A DNA stretch of 64,000 nucleotides from NCBI RefSeq assembly GCF_024362695.1, contig NC_065426.1, forward strand, positions 2,728,001 to 2,792,000, in the 5' to 3' direction. Position 1 is the first letter of the stretch. The number at the start of each line of letters is the position of its first letter. This stretch comes from Pectinophora gossypiella (Eukaryota > Arthropoda > Insecta > Lepidoptera > Gelechiidae). The notes beneath the pieces were generated by a model that saw nothing but the letters and a program-made list of their open reading frames with translations, had not been told where the DNA came from and made no database searches. Below are positions 53,286-64,000 of the stretch, one piece after another. The translations under genes were made by a program, and so were the position numbers.

Positions 53286-53734
53286 TTTTACCTTTGATGT
53301 GTTTGCTCTTGGCCCCAGACTTGCCCGAAGGCATTGACGAGGCCTAAGATGGAGCAAGCTCGCCCAGAAGGTGCCTGTTCACTCTGAGTTTAGTCTGAAT
53401 TTAAGGCCGAAACAATTTTCGCAGTCTAGTAACAAAACTATACAGTCGAACTGAAAAGCTGAAACCGACGTTTCCCGTTGCTATGAAATGGTTTACTGTA
53501 CTCCAGAAAACATCAAAGTTTGTTAAAAACTACAAACGGTTTGTGGTATTATCAACTTTTACACTATTCACAGCTGGGTTTTCTCTGTAGTTAACATAAC
53601 ATGGCAACACGCTTGTATATCTGAAAGGGTACGGTGTATAATGCAACCATTTCTCGCCAGCTATGTTTAAGTCACATATAAGGGTGGGGAAGGCTCGAGT
53701 CTCGGCTCAGGGCAAAATCTGAAAGAATTATAAT

Positions 53735-54010
53735 TGAAATAATTAATCGACTCTAGTGGTCGACGATTTCCTTCATTCAGCGCTTATCGCTATCAACCCA
53801 CTACAGTCGATTAATTATTTCAAATATGGAAGACCTCTCAGACGACGCCGACGCCCTGAGCCGAGGTTCGCGCCCAACTGGGCACCATCAAGCCTGTTGT
53901 CTTAAATTTTGTACCGGGTGAGAGTCCTCAGCGCTCCCCATATGTCCGGCCAAGTAGTTAATACTATCTGCGGCAAATCTATAATAAGTAAAGTCAAAAA
54001 AAAAGTGGAC
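53735..54010 (+). repeat. L3 interspersed repeat, plus
   Basis: gcgcttatcgctatcaaccc, ctcagacgacgccgacgccc and the tail aatctataataagtaaagtc aaaaaaaaag. An inverted L3 5' scrap follows at 54010-54070. Confidence 0.72.
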
Positions 54011-54139
54011 CGATAGCGTTAAGCGCTGAATGAGGAAATTCAACGACCACACCGGCGGGGTCTGTATCGATCCCCTGAACTATTAGTTGTCGCGAGCTGA
54101 TCTGCCGCTTAGCCAGTATGGCTAACATGCCCAACGTGA

Positions 54140-54323
54140 TAAAAAGTTATCACGGTCATTTTATAGATTCTGAGGATATAATTATGTCGTTTTGTCGATT
54201 GGTGCTAAAATGTGAAACCAAATAATTCATGTCGTTCTGTCAAAATACGAACGAAATCACGTGACACGCATGTTAGGGGAAAAACATACTTATCGCGTTG
54301 CGCATAATTTAGCCCTGCTGGGT
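54140..54323. repeat. Interspersed repeat shared with 24.54 kb
   Basis: cacggtcattttatagattc, gtcgttctgtcaaaatacga and gttgcgcataatttagccct are collinear with the 24.5-kb copy. Confidence 0.6.
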
Positions 54324-54569
54324 CATATCGTCATTGGAAAGGCAAAATTACATAAGCGCTAAAATATCCTAAAATAGTAGTCCATCTTATCATCTTATCT
54401 ATTGCTAGACGTAGGAATTGAAAAAACAATGTAAACTTACTTTGACGTCATCTATATTGGATAAATGGGTAAAAAGTTATGATAAAAAACAAATAAAATA
54501 CTTTAAATGGCTTTTCCTTGAAATGGCATTTTGGCACTTACGTAATTTTGCCTTTTCAGTGACGATATG
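54324..54569. repeat. M9 MITE with long terminal inverted repeats
   Basis: Left catatcgtcattggaaaggc aaaattacataagcgct and right (inverted) catatcgtcactgaaaaggc aaaattacgtaagtgcc pair for about 37-45 bp. It borders the repeat at 54140. Confidence 0.75.
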
Positions 54570-54784
54570 TTCCTTTGGGCCCCGACATTCCAGTTAAGCT
54601 ATTGAAGGTGACTTTTAACTATAAATAAATTGATAGCTCATACCGGTGGGATTGGAAAGTAGATCCTTCTATAATGTTGGCAAATATTAAGAAATTCTAT
54701 ACCTTTGAGAGACGGATTAAAATATAACAGTCTGGATAAAGAAATTCAGACGTAGCCATTGGGTTGCCTACGTTAGTAATGCAT

Positions 54785-54872
54785 AGATTTATTAATAATA
54801 ATCATCACTAATTCCAACACCAACAACACAACAACAGCACAACAACAACAACACAACAACAACATTACAACT
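54785..54872. repeat. (aac)n microsatellite, compound
   Basis: It holds caacaccaacaacacaacaa cagc and related runs. Confidence 0.85.
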
Positions 54873-54916
54873 GCTTTTCATCCCGGGATTATCGTAAAAC
54901 AAATTCGAGATGTATT

Positions 54917-55070
54917 TAGAAAAGGTTCAGTACGATCTACTCTGAACCGGCGTGCGTGTATGAAACGATTAATGAAGGTGGAGGAAGGTAGAGAAGTGTG
55001 TCAGGATATAAGCAAATGGAACTCCATAGTCTCTGCTTACCCTGGTGGGAAATAGGTGTGAGTTTATGTA
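54917..55070 (+). repeat. L2 interspersed repeat, plus
   Basis: gaaaaggttcagtacgatct, ggaggaaggtagagaagtgt gtcagg and taccctggtgggaaataggt gtgag, the reverse of the 9.8-kb copy. Confidence 0.7.
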
Positions 55071-56500
55071 TCATCGTAAAAGTCGACTGAGGATTTATGA
55101 TTTGTGTAACTGGCTAGAATACAGATTCAATGTGGCCTCTTTAGAAACACTTGTAATCTTTCAGTGCGATTCATAATAATTAATATTAGGATTTCAGCAC
55201 CTAGTTCACAATAGGATAGTTTCCAACCAGTCAAATCAGTTACTTTTTACTAAACGTCAAAACACGACATTACTATGGAATTTATATGAAAAAGCACACT
55301 GTGATGTCATAAAAAAACGTGGTAAATTGTTATAATAGTGATCTGTGCGCTACGTATTTTTGAACGTATTATTTAATATTTATGATTAAATATGAAACTA
55401 ATGGAATAATTATGATTAATTTGGTCAATAATAATTTTACAAAACTAAATAATTGCATTATTGTACCTGTGTAATAATAGAGTGAGTAAACGATGACTAC
55501 ATGTTGTTTGTTCGCACTGACCCCCACCATGCGACACTTGTTTACGACAGGGTATAAAAGTGTAAGTCAGGCGCTTTAATGGGGCTTTTTGGACGTGAAC
55601 TCTGGGCAGGCGGTTACTCTGCCCGACGATAAAACCAAAAAAAAAAGAGATAAGTATTTATTTCCTACATTATATATTCGATGTTAGTGTTATTAATTAT
55701 AGAATTTATGGATCAATTTATTTGGATTGTTATTTAAAAAAAAACTATATTCTAATTTGATTAGGTTATGGTAATTTATAGTTACTTACATTAGTTTTGA
55801 TTTTGTTTGTCGTAAGCTATGAATTTGTTAAAGAAACAACCCTCGTTATGTTATTGTAATTAATTTAAAAATGAATAAACATGGCTAATTAAGATTGTTG
55901 TTATTATTTTACCAGGCTATTAATAGGTTTGTTTTAACAAAATGCCGGACTGATTTCTTGACTAAAATTCTTAATTTAAATAGAAAAAAGAAAATGCTTT
56001 TCGGCAGTCTGTCTTTATTTAGTAATCTGAATTTAATTATTTATCTTGAACCTAGTACACGACCCAATTTTGCTTTTTATTAACCAATTTATTTATTTCT
56101 AAATTCAAAATATACTCGTTTTATATTCTCATCTAAGTTTATATACCTAAGTATCTTTAACCAACATCAGTCTCCCCTTTACATCAAATATTAACCCCAG
56201 AAAATCCCACAAAAACCGCAACAATTCTTCGTTGCCTTTGTAATGAAGGGTGGGGCCATAATTAGCAAATGTTGGCTCAGTTTGGCCCACTAAGATACAG
56301 GAAGGGTCATAAGGCTAATGGACCTGAAATAGCCATTAGGGACCACAACATTTGGCATAGAGGCGCAACGCTCATTGAGTCGGAAAGATGTGAAGTTGTA
56401 TAATTGTATGAGCAAGTTGTGAGAGATAGTACATTCATACTTACCCTTAGATGTATATGTACATCAACTCCTTGGCACTCATACTCTCGGCACAGTTATG
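55071..56500. other. AT-rich unassigned sequence
   Basis: 55210-55315 matches the repeat that cuts the NTPase at 25.2 kb. The rest, including the open frame at 55895-56083, has no recognisable content. Confidence 0.4.
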
Positions 56501-56504
56501 TCAT

Positions 56505-56762
56505 AGCCATGGTAGTCCAGTTGGTAGAATGCTTGCCTCTCACTTTGAGGTCGCAGGTTCCAATCCAGCACAAAGCAATGAATGTCGAATTTGTTTTCAA
56601 ATTCATGTTTGGATCATAAATGACTATCACGTGCTCAGCGGTGAAGGAAAACATCGTGAGGAAACCCACAAGCAGTTGCTTCTGTAAATAGCCAAACGTC
56701 TCAAATCTTCAGATGAAGTAAGTGGACCCTGTGAAAAACCGGATAATGCTAGGGAGATGTTT
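56505..56762 (+). repeat. S4 SINE, plus, with head and internal deletion
   Basis: The head is gtagtccagttggtagaatg cttgcc and gtcgcaggttccaatccagc. The body loses the reverse-complement block and ends gtgaaaaaccggataatgct agggag. Confidence 0.8.
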
Positions 56763-56763
56763 C

Positions 56764-56850
56764 AGTTATGTCATATCACGTGGTTTCCAAGAGTTATGGC
56801 CGGTTGATGCCAATAGACTCGCCTCCTAATCGTTCGTTCGTTCGTTTTAA
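56764..56850 (+). repeat. S7 piece ending in (cgtt)n
   Basis: atgtcatatcacgtggtttc caag and gatgccaatagactcgcctc lead to cgttcgttcgttcgtt. Confidence 0.5.
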
Positions 56851-57917
56851 TTTATATAATATTATTATTTAGTATCTTTTATTTATTGTAATATAATAAT
56901 AATAATTTATTTATTATCAAAGAGATTTGTACAGGTGTGCAATTAAGTTAAGTGCCTATATAGAAGGTGTACAAATTATTTGTTGAACTCTGATCTCCAA
57001 ACTAAGCTTATAGGCCTGTGTCTTGGGGATCAGCGTTCGACCAGGCAGAGATTTAACTGGTTGAGCTATTAGTTAGGCCAACACATCCTATGCAAAAGGT
57101 ATTAATAATATAAAGATATTAAGAGGCTAGAAGACCAACTTTTAAGTAAGTAATAAAAATTCTAGAAAATCTCGGAGGTGAAGCTAAGTAAATGCAGCCT
57201 TTTCTCTATGTAACAAGATTCCTAAAATACAGAGGCCATTTTCTCGTCTCCCACTGTCCGTTCTCCCTTACGCAACATTTGCCAGTAACGATGTTACTCT
57301 ACATCAGTAATAATATCGGCCTCGCAATGCGAATGTTTCGCTAAATAAAATATAATTAATTTATTACAACTGTAGCTCACGCCGCGACTTATGCTGAGCG
57401 AGGTCCTTTTATTCCGGACTCCACCGCAGATGATCGGGCCGTCAGTGCGTTGCATTTAGATACTTTGTTTTATTATTATTGTTTTTATGAATTTGGTTTG
57501 TTTTTCTTTTTGTTTTGGTATTTTTTTATTTTATATTTTTTTTTGTCTGTGTACTTATTGATTTCCGTGTGGTTTCTGTCCTGTGTTAAATGTAATGTAC
57601 CTGTCTGTCTGTGTCTGTGGTGTCCGGAAGTAATAAATGTTTCTTTCTTTCTTTCTTTCTAGGTCGTTTTCTTTTGTTTATTTATCAACCAACTACAACA
57701 CTGTCTACCGCTATACAGAAAACCACCACAAAGAGTCCTCCATTTCTTTTAATAAAAGGCGACTAAAATATGATTACCATAATGATTTACCTGGATTGAC
57801 ACAAGCTTGTCTATTGCGAAGTTTTGTTAACAAAAATCTCACTTCAGAATGTGATTTTCAAATAAGCGTTTACGTGGCTTTCACTATAAAGTGATGATAC
57901 AATAAAGTCAATAACAG
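56851..57917. other. Unassigned; T-rich open frames and (ctttc)n run
   Basis: The Phe-rich frame at 57450-57662 is a translation of a T-rich tract ending in tttctttctttctttctttc. The frame 57637-57894 follows it without any motif. 57360-57460 carries the atgctgagcgaggtcctttt repeat (compare 48.2 and 27.65 kb). Confidence 0.4.
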
Positions 57918-58220
57918 CCTCCGTGGTCTAGTGGTTAGAGCGTTCACGTTCTGGAGGTCCGGGTTCGATTCCCGATTAGAACATTGTCGAAATCACTTTG
58001 TGAGACTGTCAGGCTTGAATCACCTGATTGTCCGAAAAAGTAAGATGATTCCGTGCTTCGGAGAGCACGTTAAGCCGTTGGTCCCTGCTATTAGCCGTAA
58101 AAACACCTGCACCAACCCGCATTGGAGCAGCGTGGTGGAGTATGCTCCATACCCCCTCCGGTTGATTGAGGGGAGGCCTGTGCCCAGCAGTGGGACGTAC
58201 ATAGGCTGTTTATGTTATGT
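57918..58220 (+). repeat. S2 SINE, full-length plus
   Basis: The head is cctccgtggtctagtggtta gagcg and gggttcgattcccgattaga. The tail is gcagtgggacgtacataggc tgtttatgttatg. Frames on both strands here translate the repeat. Confidence 0.87.
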
Positions 58221-58504
58221 GCTGTTATGTTACAATAAAGTTATGACAGCCCTATTTCGGTTTCTTTGTTTGGCCAAATGTTGCTTAATGTTATTGAAAT
58301 GATCGCCATATTGTTTTCTCCATATTAACTGTTGGGGTGAAAGGAATTTATTAAGGTGCGTGATAATGTGGCTACTGACCGGAATGGCTGGCGTGAAATG
58401 CGCGCATTTATATTTGTATAGCTGTTCGGGTTCCATATTGCTACAGGAAAATAACACATAATCACACCCCGGACACTTCATACAAACAACCTTGTTTTAC
58501 ACAG

Positions 58505-58665
58505 ACACTACACATTGACATTATCGCACACGCGCATCTGTGTGTGTGACGTCTGACGCCATACGATTCAAGTCTAAACTATATTCGAGGGGGGTGAGGT
58601 AAACCTAGCTCAGCCGCTGGTGGGGAGTGGAGAGTTGCCGTTCTATACGTAGTATTATTCCTTAT
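58505..58665. repeat. Interspersed repeat shared with 23.7 kb
   Basis: cacgcgcatctgtgtgtgtg acg, cctagctcagccgctggtgg and gagttgccgttctatacg. Confidence 0.58.
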
Positions 58666-58687
58666 TCTATGACAAGGTCACAGCTAA

Positions 58688-58805
58688 ATCCCTATTGGGG
58701 ATGTACCTCTACATCCATCGCAAGATGAACTAAGTACCCACACTTCACCGAGCTTTCTGTTACACCAACGGGATAGGTTGAGCTGTATCGCCGTCTATAA
58801 TAAAA
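58688..58805 (-). repeat. S6 SINE 3' part, minus
   Basis: acatccatcgcaagatgaac, cacttcaccgagctttctgt and gctgtatcgccgtctataat. Confidence 0.62.
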
Positions 58806-58904
58806 AAAATAGTTAAGAAGGAATTACTCTAGCCATAGAGGCAGCCAATCAGCTCGCGACTAAGAATAAGAATATATAAATATATATTATTTGATATTGT
58901 CACG

Positions 58905-59178
58905 ACACGTCTGGGTTCGATTCCCGATGGGGACATTGTCGAAATCACTTTGTGAGACTGTCAGGCTTGAATCACCTGATTTTCCGAAAAAAGTAAGATG
59001 ATTCCGTGCTTCGGAGAGCACGTTAAGCCGTTGGTCCCTCCTTTTAGCCGTAAAAACACCTCCACCAATTTGCACGCATTGGAGCAGCGTGGTGGAGTAT
59101 GCTCCATACCCCCTCCGGTTAATTGAGGGGAGGCCTGTGCCCAGCAGTGGGACATATATAGGCTGTTTATGTATGTAT
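58905..59178 (+). repeat. S2 SINE from box B onward, plus
   Basis: It begins cgtctgggttcgattcccga tgggg (box B) and ends agtgggacatataggctgtt-like tail with tatgtatgtatg. Box A is missing. Minus-strand frames over it are repeat translations. Confidence 0.82.
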
Positions 59179-60310
59179 GCACATGTAAGTTGATAAAAAT
59201 GCTACGCAATAGCTTTACCGCGGCAGTCCCCGAGTGCCACACGTCTTTTTAAATATTATTTGTATACTATGTTATGTTACTTTATAAGGTTATCTTAGCA
59301 ATACATTCGACCGCCGCGTTCCCTCCTCTCGTGTGCAAAGGCTTATAAAGACAGAGCCTCGTGTATTTGTAATTACGTTTCGCCATATATCATGTCGGAC
59401 TCAAGCTTCCACAGGATCCCGCCAGGAATTGAACCCACTACCTCTATAAATTAACTGGAAGACCTAAGAGAATGAGGGATTGTATCTACACTTGATTCCT
59501 AAGAGAAATTGTATGAAGATGTGTTTTTATTTGTTGTAACGGAATGGAAGTAAATTAGTGGAATATCGTGTAAAGGAATCTTTTTTTTTAATTTCAAATT
59601 GAAAGGCATCAAGGCTAGAGTGTATAGGCATTTGCTAGGTAAGCGTAATCTATCTTAGACCACATCCCGCGTGCCTATATTATTTTAATTTTAACCTCTT
59701 TTCAAGAATTTTCGGTCGAACGAAGGAACTTAGTTCATCATGCGATGTTGGCAGCTGTGACTACGTCATTACGAATATAGGAGTGAGTTTATATTTTTAT
59801 ATTATTTGATTTAGGACCGTATCTCCACGTATACCATATCTTAGTGGTTGAGCAACCAACAAGAAACCAGATAAGGTAACGTTTATACAACTGCATACAT
59901 TTTGTTGTTATGCCACTATGATATGGGTGCGATAGTTCTACGAACTGCTACGAATGTGCTACGGCGTAGCAAACCCGTACCGTTTATTGAGACTAGTCGA
60001 AACCTAAAATAACAATTGATTCAAATAAATAATAAGTACTTACCTTGTACATTAATTGAATACTTTAAATTTTAATGACGAAACAGAAGAAAGGTTTGTT
60101 AACAATAATAATAATTTATTTTATAAGACCTTCATAATTTATCTTGAACTTAGTACACGACTCAATTGGGGTAGTCAGAGGTACGTCCATTGCAAGTAAA
60201 AATTACCCACGTAACCAGACTTCCTGTTCATTATTCAATATTCTTTATTTGCATACTATGGTGGTGTACAATTGGGTAAGTTACTTACTGTTAGACTAAC
60301 GTTTTCTACA
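59179..60310. other. Unassigned sequence
   Basis: 59395-59460 carries a tRNA-like T-arm complement (aattgaacccactacctcta). 60155-60230 is an S6 tail, minus. Otherwise nothing recognisable. Confidence 0.4.
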
Positions 60311-60510
60311 TTGTTTTAGGTTTACGCGGTTATTATCATAATTAAAACACATAATAACGAGTTTTTACCGCGTTTGAAAATTATGGATCTACCTACTCCA
60401 CTCGAATCTCATCAGTCATCCCGTCATGGCACTTGCAACACTTTCGAAATAACAGAAGTCTCATATCCCTGATATGAACGCGGTAAGAAACCCGTTATTA
60501 TGTGTTTTAA
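60311..60510. repeat. M5 palindromic element, second copy
   Basis: attaaaacacataataacga gtttttaccgcg is inverted at gcggtaagaaacccgttatt atgtgttttaa. The core contains an extra tctacctactccactcgaat block that the 6.3-kb copy lacks. Confidence 0.72.
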
Positions 60511-60545
60511 TTATAACGTTGTCTGTTTTTAATTCATCATCGTCA

Positions 60546-60758
60546 TCCCCCTAGCATCATCCCGTTTTTCACAGGATACGCTTACCTAACCTGAAGATTT
60601 GACATGTCCGGTTTTTTACAAAAGCGACTGCCTGTCTGACCTTCCAACCCGCGAACTGAAAACCAGCCCTATACAGGTTAGGGCACATACCTCCTAAAAT
60701 GCATTTCTCGGGAATGTGGGTCTCTTCACGATGTGTCCCTTCACCGCTGAATAATAAT
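60546..60758 (-). repeat. S4 SINE 3' part, minus
   Basis: ccctagcatcatcccgtttt through cttcaccgctgaataataat. Confidence 0.75.
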
Positions 60759-60759
60759 T

Positions 60760-62490
60760 AGCTAAAAAGAACTGAATAATATCGCAACGTTTTACTACAG
60801 GTAAGTTGGTAGCCAAATATGCACAAGACAACAAGCACACTCTTAACTCTAAGCTCATTAGAGTAAGATTTTTTTCGAGGTTCTTACGTAATAACAAAAA
60901 CTCCAAATGTAAAAAGATATCTCTGTGAAGGTAGTCTTAAGGAGAAAGTTATATAACCGACCTTATCGTGTTGGTGATACCACCATTCAAAAATAGAATA
61001 ACGAAGTGATCCTAAAATATACTCAGCAAAAAGCTAAAAGCAAAAAAAATCTCGTTACGTAACTTTTCTGAAAATTATAGGGCTGTTACAAAATATATTA
61101 AGATGAAAACAAGTATTTTATATTTCCAAACCAAAATTTCAGATTACGAACTTATATTCCCATAAAAAGAAGCAAAATTAACTTACTTAACTTTCATAGA
61201 AATTCAGTTCAGCCAATCTATGTAAAGGCCCGATACCCACCTCGTAATGCAGACCAAAATATGCCTTATTATCAACGCTGGGTGCCTTTCATCACACTCT
61301 TTATGAACATCAAACGGGTCAAGAGTATGTCGGATATTTATTTTGAGGTACCGTACCTTTTTTACGAAGAATTTATGTTACGTTGTTTAGCTTTAAGGCA
61401 GGGTAGCTTTTTTATTTAATTCAAATCAAATCAAATATATACGTACTTTATTGCACAGAACTACATTTAAACAATCAGACATAACACATGAATACAGTAC
61501 AATTAATTAATTCCCTGTATTTACTGACCAATATTTTTACTATCATAACATAACACTATAAATACTACATTTTTTTATTATTAATTAATTATATATTATT
61601 ATCATTATTTATTTCCATGTTATGTTATTTTAATTGTTGTTGATTAAAATACTCGTTTTTTTCTTGAGGATCAAAATTATAATGTTAAAATGCTTATAAC
61701 TTTTATATTTTTTCGATATGTTGTCGGCTTTCTTTTTCAAATAAATTGTTATTAATTTAATTTATTTAATTTTTTTATTAATATAATTGTTAATTTTTTT
61801 CCATAGATGTTCTTGTAGTTATCTAATAACTTTCATCATGAAGTTTGAGGTTATAAATAAATAGGTAACAAGCAGACTAAATTCAGATTTTTAGTCTATA
61901 TTTAGTTACTACTTAATTCAACATAATGAATCTTCAGTATAATCGAAATCATTTGTTTTATTTTACATTTCTTTTATTTGTTTTTTTACCACAATAAGTT
62001 ACAATTCTATAGTTACCTAGTTAACCAAATTTATAATTATAATATATTGATTATTAATTTTACTTATTGGATATGGACATGGTAATCTGGTATAAGAAAT
62101 GAATTTATTATTATTCATTAGTCATTTCGTTTGCGGATCCCTAAAAAGGCCAATATGTTGGCAACACCTGAAGCCAAAATAACGCTCCCTTTAGGGAAAT
62201 TTGTCGAAATTTGCCGGCTTATTTTCGCCTTATTTGGCTTTTAACAAGAGAAAATGGCGTACCTTTTATCTTGATATTGTGGCTGAAAAAAAAAACTTTT
62301 TTGAACGATTACCTACTGCCTACGCCTTATCTTTGGAGAAAATTTGTCTTAGATTTGCATAATTGGTATAAAAAGTATACGTTACTTTGATGCGAATAAA
62401 AAGTATTTTTTTAATAATAAATAAATAAATGTAGAGTTTGACTGGTCTTATCTCGTCTAAACCTTCTAATCTAATGTATGGTTTGTAATT
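60760..62490. other. AT-rich sequence, no gene seen
   Basis: 61426-61510 has an actttattgcacagaactac piece like 8.29 and 28.55 kb. 61600-62050 is very T-rich. Nothing coding. Confidence 0.4.
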
Positions 62491-62492
62491 TA

Positions 62493-62605
62493 ACATACAT
62501 ACTCACGCCTATTCCCGACCGGGGTAAGCAGAGACTATAATAAGAATTCAATTTGCTTCGATCCTGATACAATTCTCTTGCTTCCTCCACACTCATCAAT
62601 TGTTG
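62493..62605 (-). repeat. L2 interspersed repeat fragment, minus
   Basis: actcacgcctattcccgacc ggggtaagcagagact and tttgcttcgatcctgataca. Confidence 0.62.
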
Positions 62606-62799
62606 AATTGTAAATTCATTGAATTTTAAATTCGCCAAATAACGGGCCATTTTGACTCTCATCTTTTAATTATGGTGACAGCGCTAGTTAAGCGTGATCC
62701 ATCCTAAATCACATTGTCACTTACCATCAGGTAAGATTGTGGTCAAATGCGAACCATTTTATTAAAAAAAAACTGTTACTCCTATTGTTCGAAACCCCC

Positions 62800-63112
62800 T
62801 TCTTCTATCGTATGGGTTGTGAGGGGGATTACCAACCCCATCAACCCTGTTGTCAGGGTTATTATTGAGCCGCCATAGGTCCCTAACATGACTCATGTAA
62901 CTACTACGTACTTACATCAGTAAGTATTAACCGGGACGGCATAACGTGCCTTCCGAAGCACAGATCATCTTACTTTTGGACAATCAGGTGATCAGTCTGT
63001 TATGTTCTGACCAAACTAGGGATCACAAAGTGATATGTCCCCACGGGGATTCGAACCTGGGACCTCCGGAACGTGAGCACGTCGCTCAACCACTGGACCA
63101 CAAAGATCGTCG
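62800..63112 (-). repeat. S1 SINE, minus, full-length
   Basis: cttcttctatcgtatgggtt through the head complement ctcaaccactggaccacaaa g. Box B region gggattcgaacctgggacct. Confidence 0.83.
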
Positions 63113-63361
63113 GTGGAAACCCACGATATCCATAGACGCACTCGATTCTTACCAATAAATTATTCTTATTGTATAGCTCAACCCGTGCAAGGCTTCATCG
63201 GTACATTTCTCTTTTATTGCTAGAACCACTTTGGGAATATTTACAGCTGTGTCTATTATCGGCGGCATGAAACCAGAGATATTGTTTGGTTTCATTTACA
63301 CCGTTATTTTACTTAACGAATATAACCTTGATAGCTTCGTTTAGAGAAAGCGTAACTAACA

Positions 63362-63530
63362 TTTTATTTGAATTCGATTTTGTGAGTTTGAATTCATGTT
63401 TGGATCGAAGATAATTGTGATATCAATTATCTTCGATTCGGTAGTTTCCAAGTTTTCTGCTCGGCTAATGGCAATAGACTCGCACCTATTAAGTACATGT
63501 TACTTCGACATAGCTGGTTAGGCATAATCA
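63362..63530 (+). repeat. S7 repeat with a long internal palindrome
   Basis: gaattcgattttgtgagttt gaattc, then tcgaagataattgtgatatc and aattatcttcga form an inverted pair. Then ctcggctaatggcaatagac tcgc. Confidence 0.6.
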
Positions 63531-63537
63531 TCATCAT

Positions 63538-63600
63538 TATTAACTTAAGAGCCACGCTCGTGTCGGTGTCTCCATGTTACTTTTTTAGGGAAGTCTAGTC
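63538..63600 (-). repeat. S5 SINE tail fragment
   Basis: cttaagagccacgctcgtgt cggtgtc is the S5 tail in reverse. Confidence 0.5.
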
Positions 63601-63789
63601 TAGTTTTTTAGGGGGAAGGGGGTGTCTGAGGTTTGGCGAGATGATGATGTGTGAAAATTAAATATGTTTTTATATTATTTAAACTTAAGTTTCATATGTC
63701 TAATCATATTATTGTTTATATTGAAAGCTTCACGGCGCATTGGCGCTTCTGCACTGTAAAGTCGTGAAATGTAAATAAATGAGTGTTTA

Positions 63790-64000
63790 GGGGAAAATAG
63801 TGCAGTGGTTTCCCTCTTGCCTTCCGCCTCGCAGTACTCTGTATGGGGCGAGTGGGATGGCGCCCAGAGTAGTCTATTTCAAAGCCGTACTAGTACTCCT
63901 GTCCAGTAATATTCAGAGGAGGACCTCTGAATAGTACTGATAGTTACTGCTGCCCTCTGTCAGGTTCCAAGTTACAGTCCATGTGTCTTGCCCCTTCTGT
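63790..64000 (-). repeat. S5 SINE, minus, running off the right edge
   Basis: gcagtggtttccctcttgcc, gcgagtgggatggcgcccag and cctctgtcaggttccaagtt acagtcc. It includes an internal duplication around ggaggacctctgaatag. It is cut by the window end. Confidence 0.78.

Noticed and set aside
57450..57662. Phe-rich membrane-like protein
   Set aside because: It arises from a T-rich tract ending in a (ctttc)n microsatellite, not a gene.
57931..58302. 123-residue plus open frame and its 58.02-kb minus shadow
   Set aside because: Both translate the S2 SINE. The same peptide wording (VRKSKMIPCFG...) appears from the S2 copy at 22.0 kb.

Overview
The window looks like a piece of insect, probably lepidopteran, nuclear genome. 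It is AT-rich and intron-dominated, with tRNA-headed SINEs, short palindromic MITEs and LINE 3' tails packed on both strands and no bacterial-style gene packing. The order-level assignment is inferred from the repeat style, not proven.

The only intact gene I can support runs on the minus strand, with its 3' side leaving the left edge. Eleven small exons between 1 and 15,676 join without a stop and with matching intron phases. They encode five consecutive immunoglobulin domains that align in order with Ig5 to Ig9 of the Dscam family of neuronal and immune cell-adhesion receptors. The linkers read ...DIYG/PPYIR..., ...YIN/VAPKWVEEP... and ...ISVN/KPVHF... Each domain is split over two or three exons. 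Ig7 is a single two-exon copy, so this looks like a Dscam-like paralogue rather than Dscam1 with its exon-9 cluster. Ig6 carries an unusual run of 13 Lys/Arg in 19 residues, and Ig7 an extra cysteine. Upstream (rightwards) a 47-nt micro-exon at 16.4 kb and weaker candidates at 40.0 and 44.9 kb may continue the gene. Ig1-3 and most of Ig4 were not found.

From about 16.5 kb to the right edge the window is mainly repeats. At least seven SINE-like families recur (called S1 to S7 here), plus three further interspersed families (L1 to L3), four LINE C-terminal remnants and about ten palindromic MITE types (M1 to M10), several nested. Special items are: a 19-unit, 29-bp minisatellite whose every unit can fold as a GTGTCA/TGACAC hairpin (31.6-32.2 kb); a nearly perfect 83-bp-arm hairpin element (42.0 kb); a P-loop NTPase fragment that looks like a viral or Polinton-type ATPase, cut by a repeat (25.2-25.5 kb); and a tRNA-like sequence bracketed by inverted repeats (32.6 kb).

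Most other open frames are short, lie inside repeats and have no recognisable homology. I saw no rRNA, intact tRNA, CRISPR array or operon.
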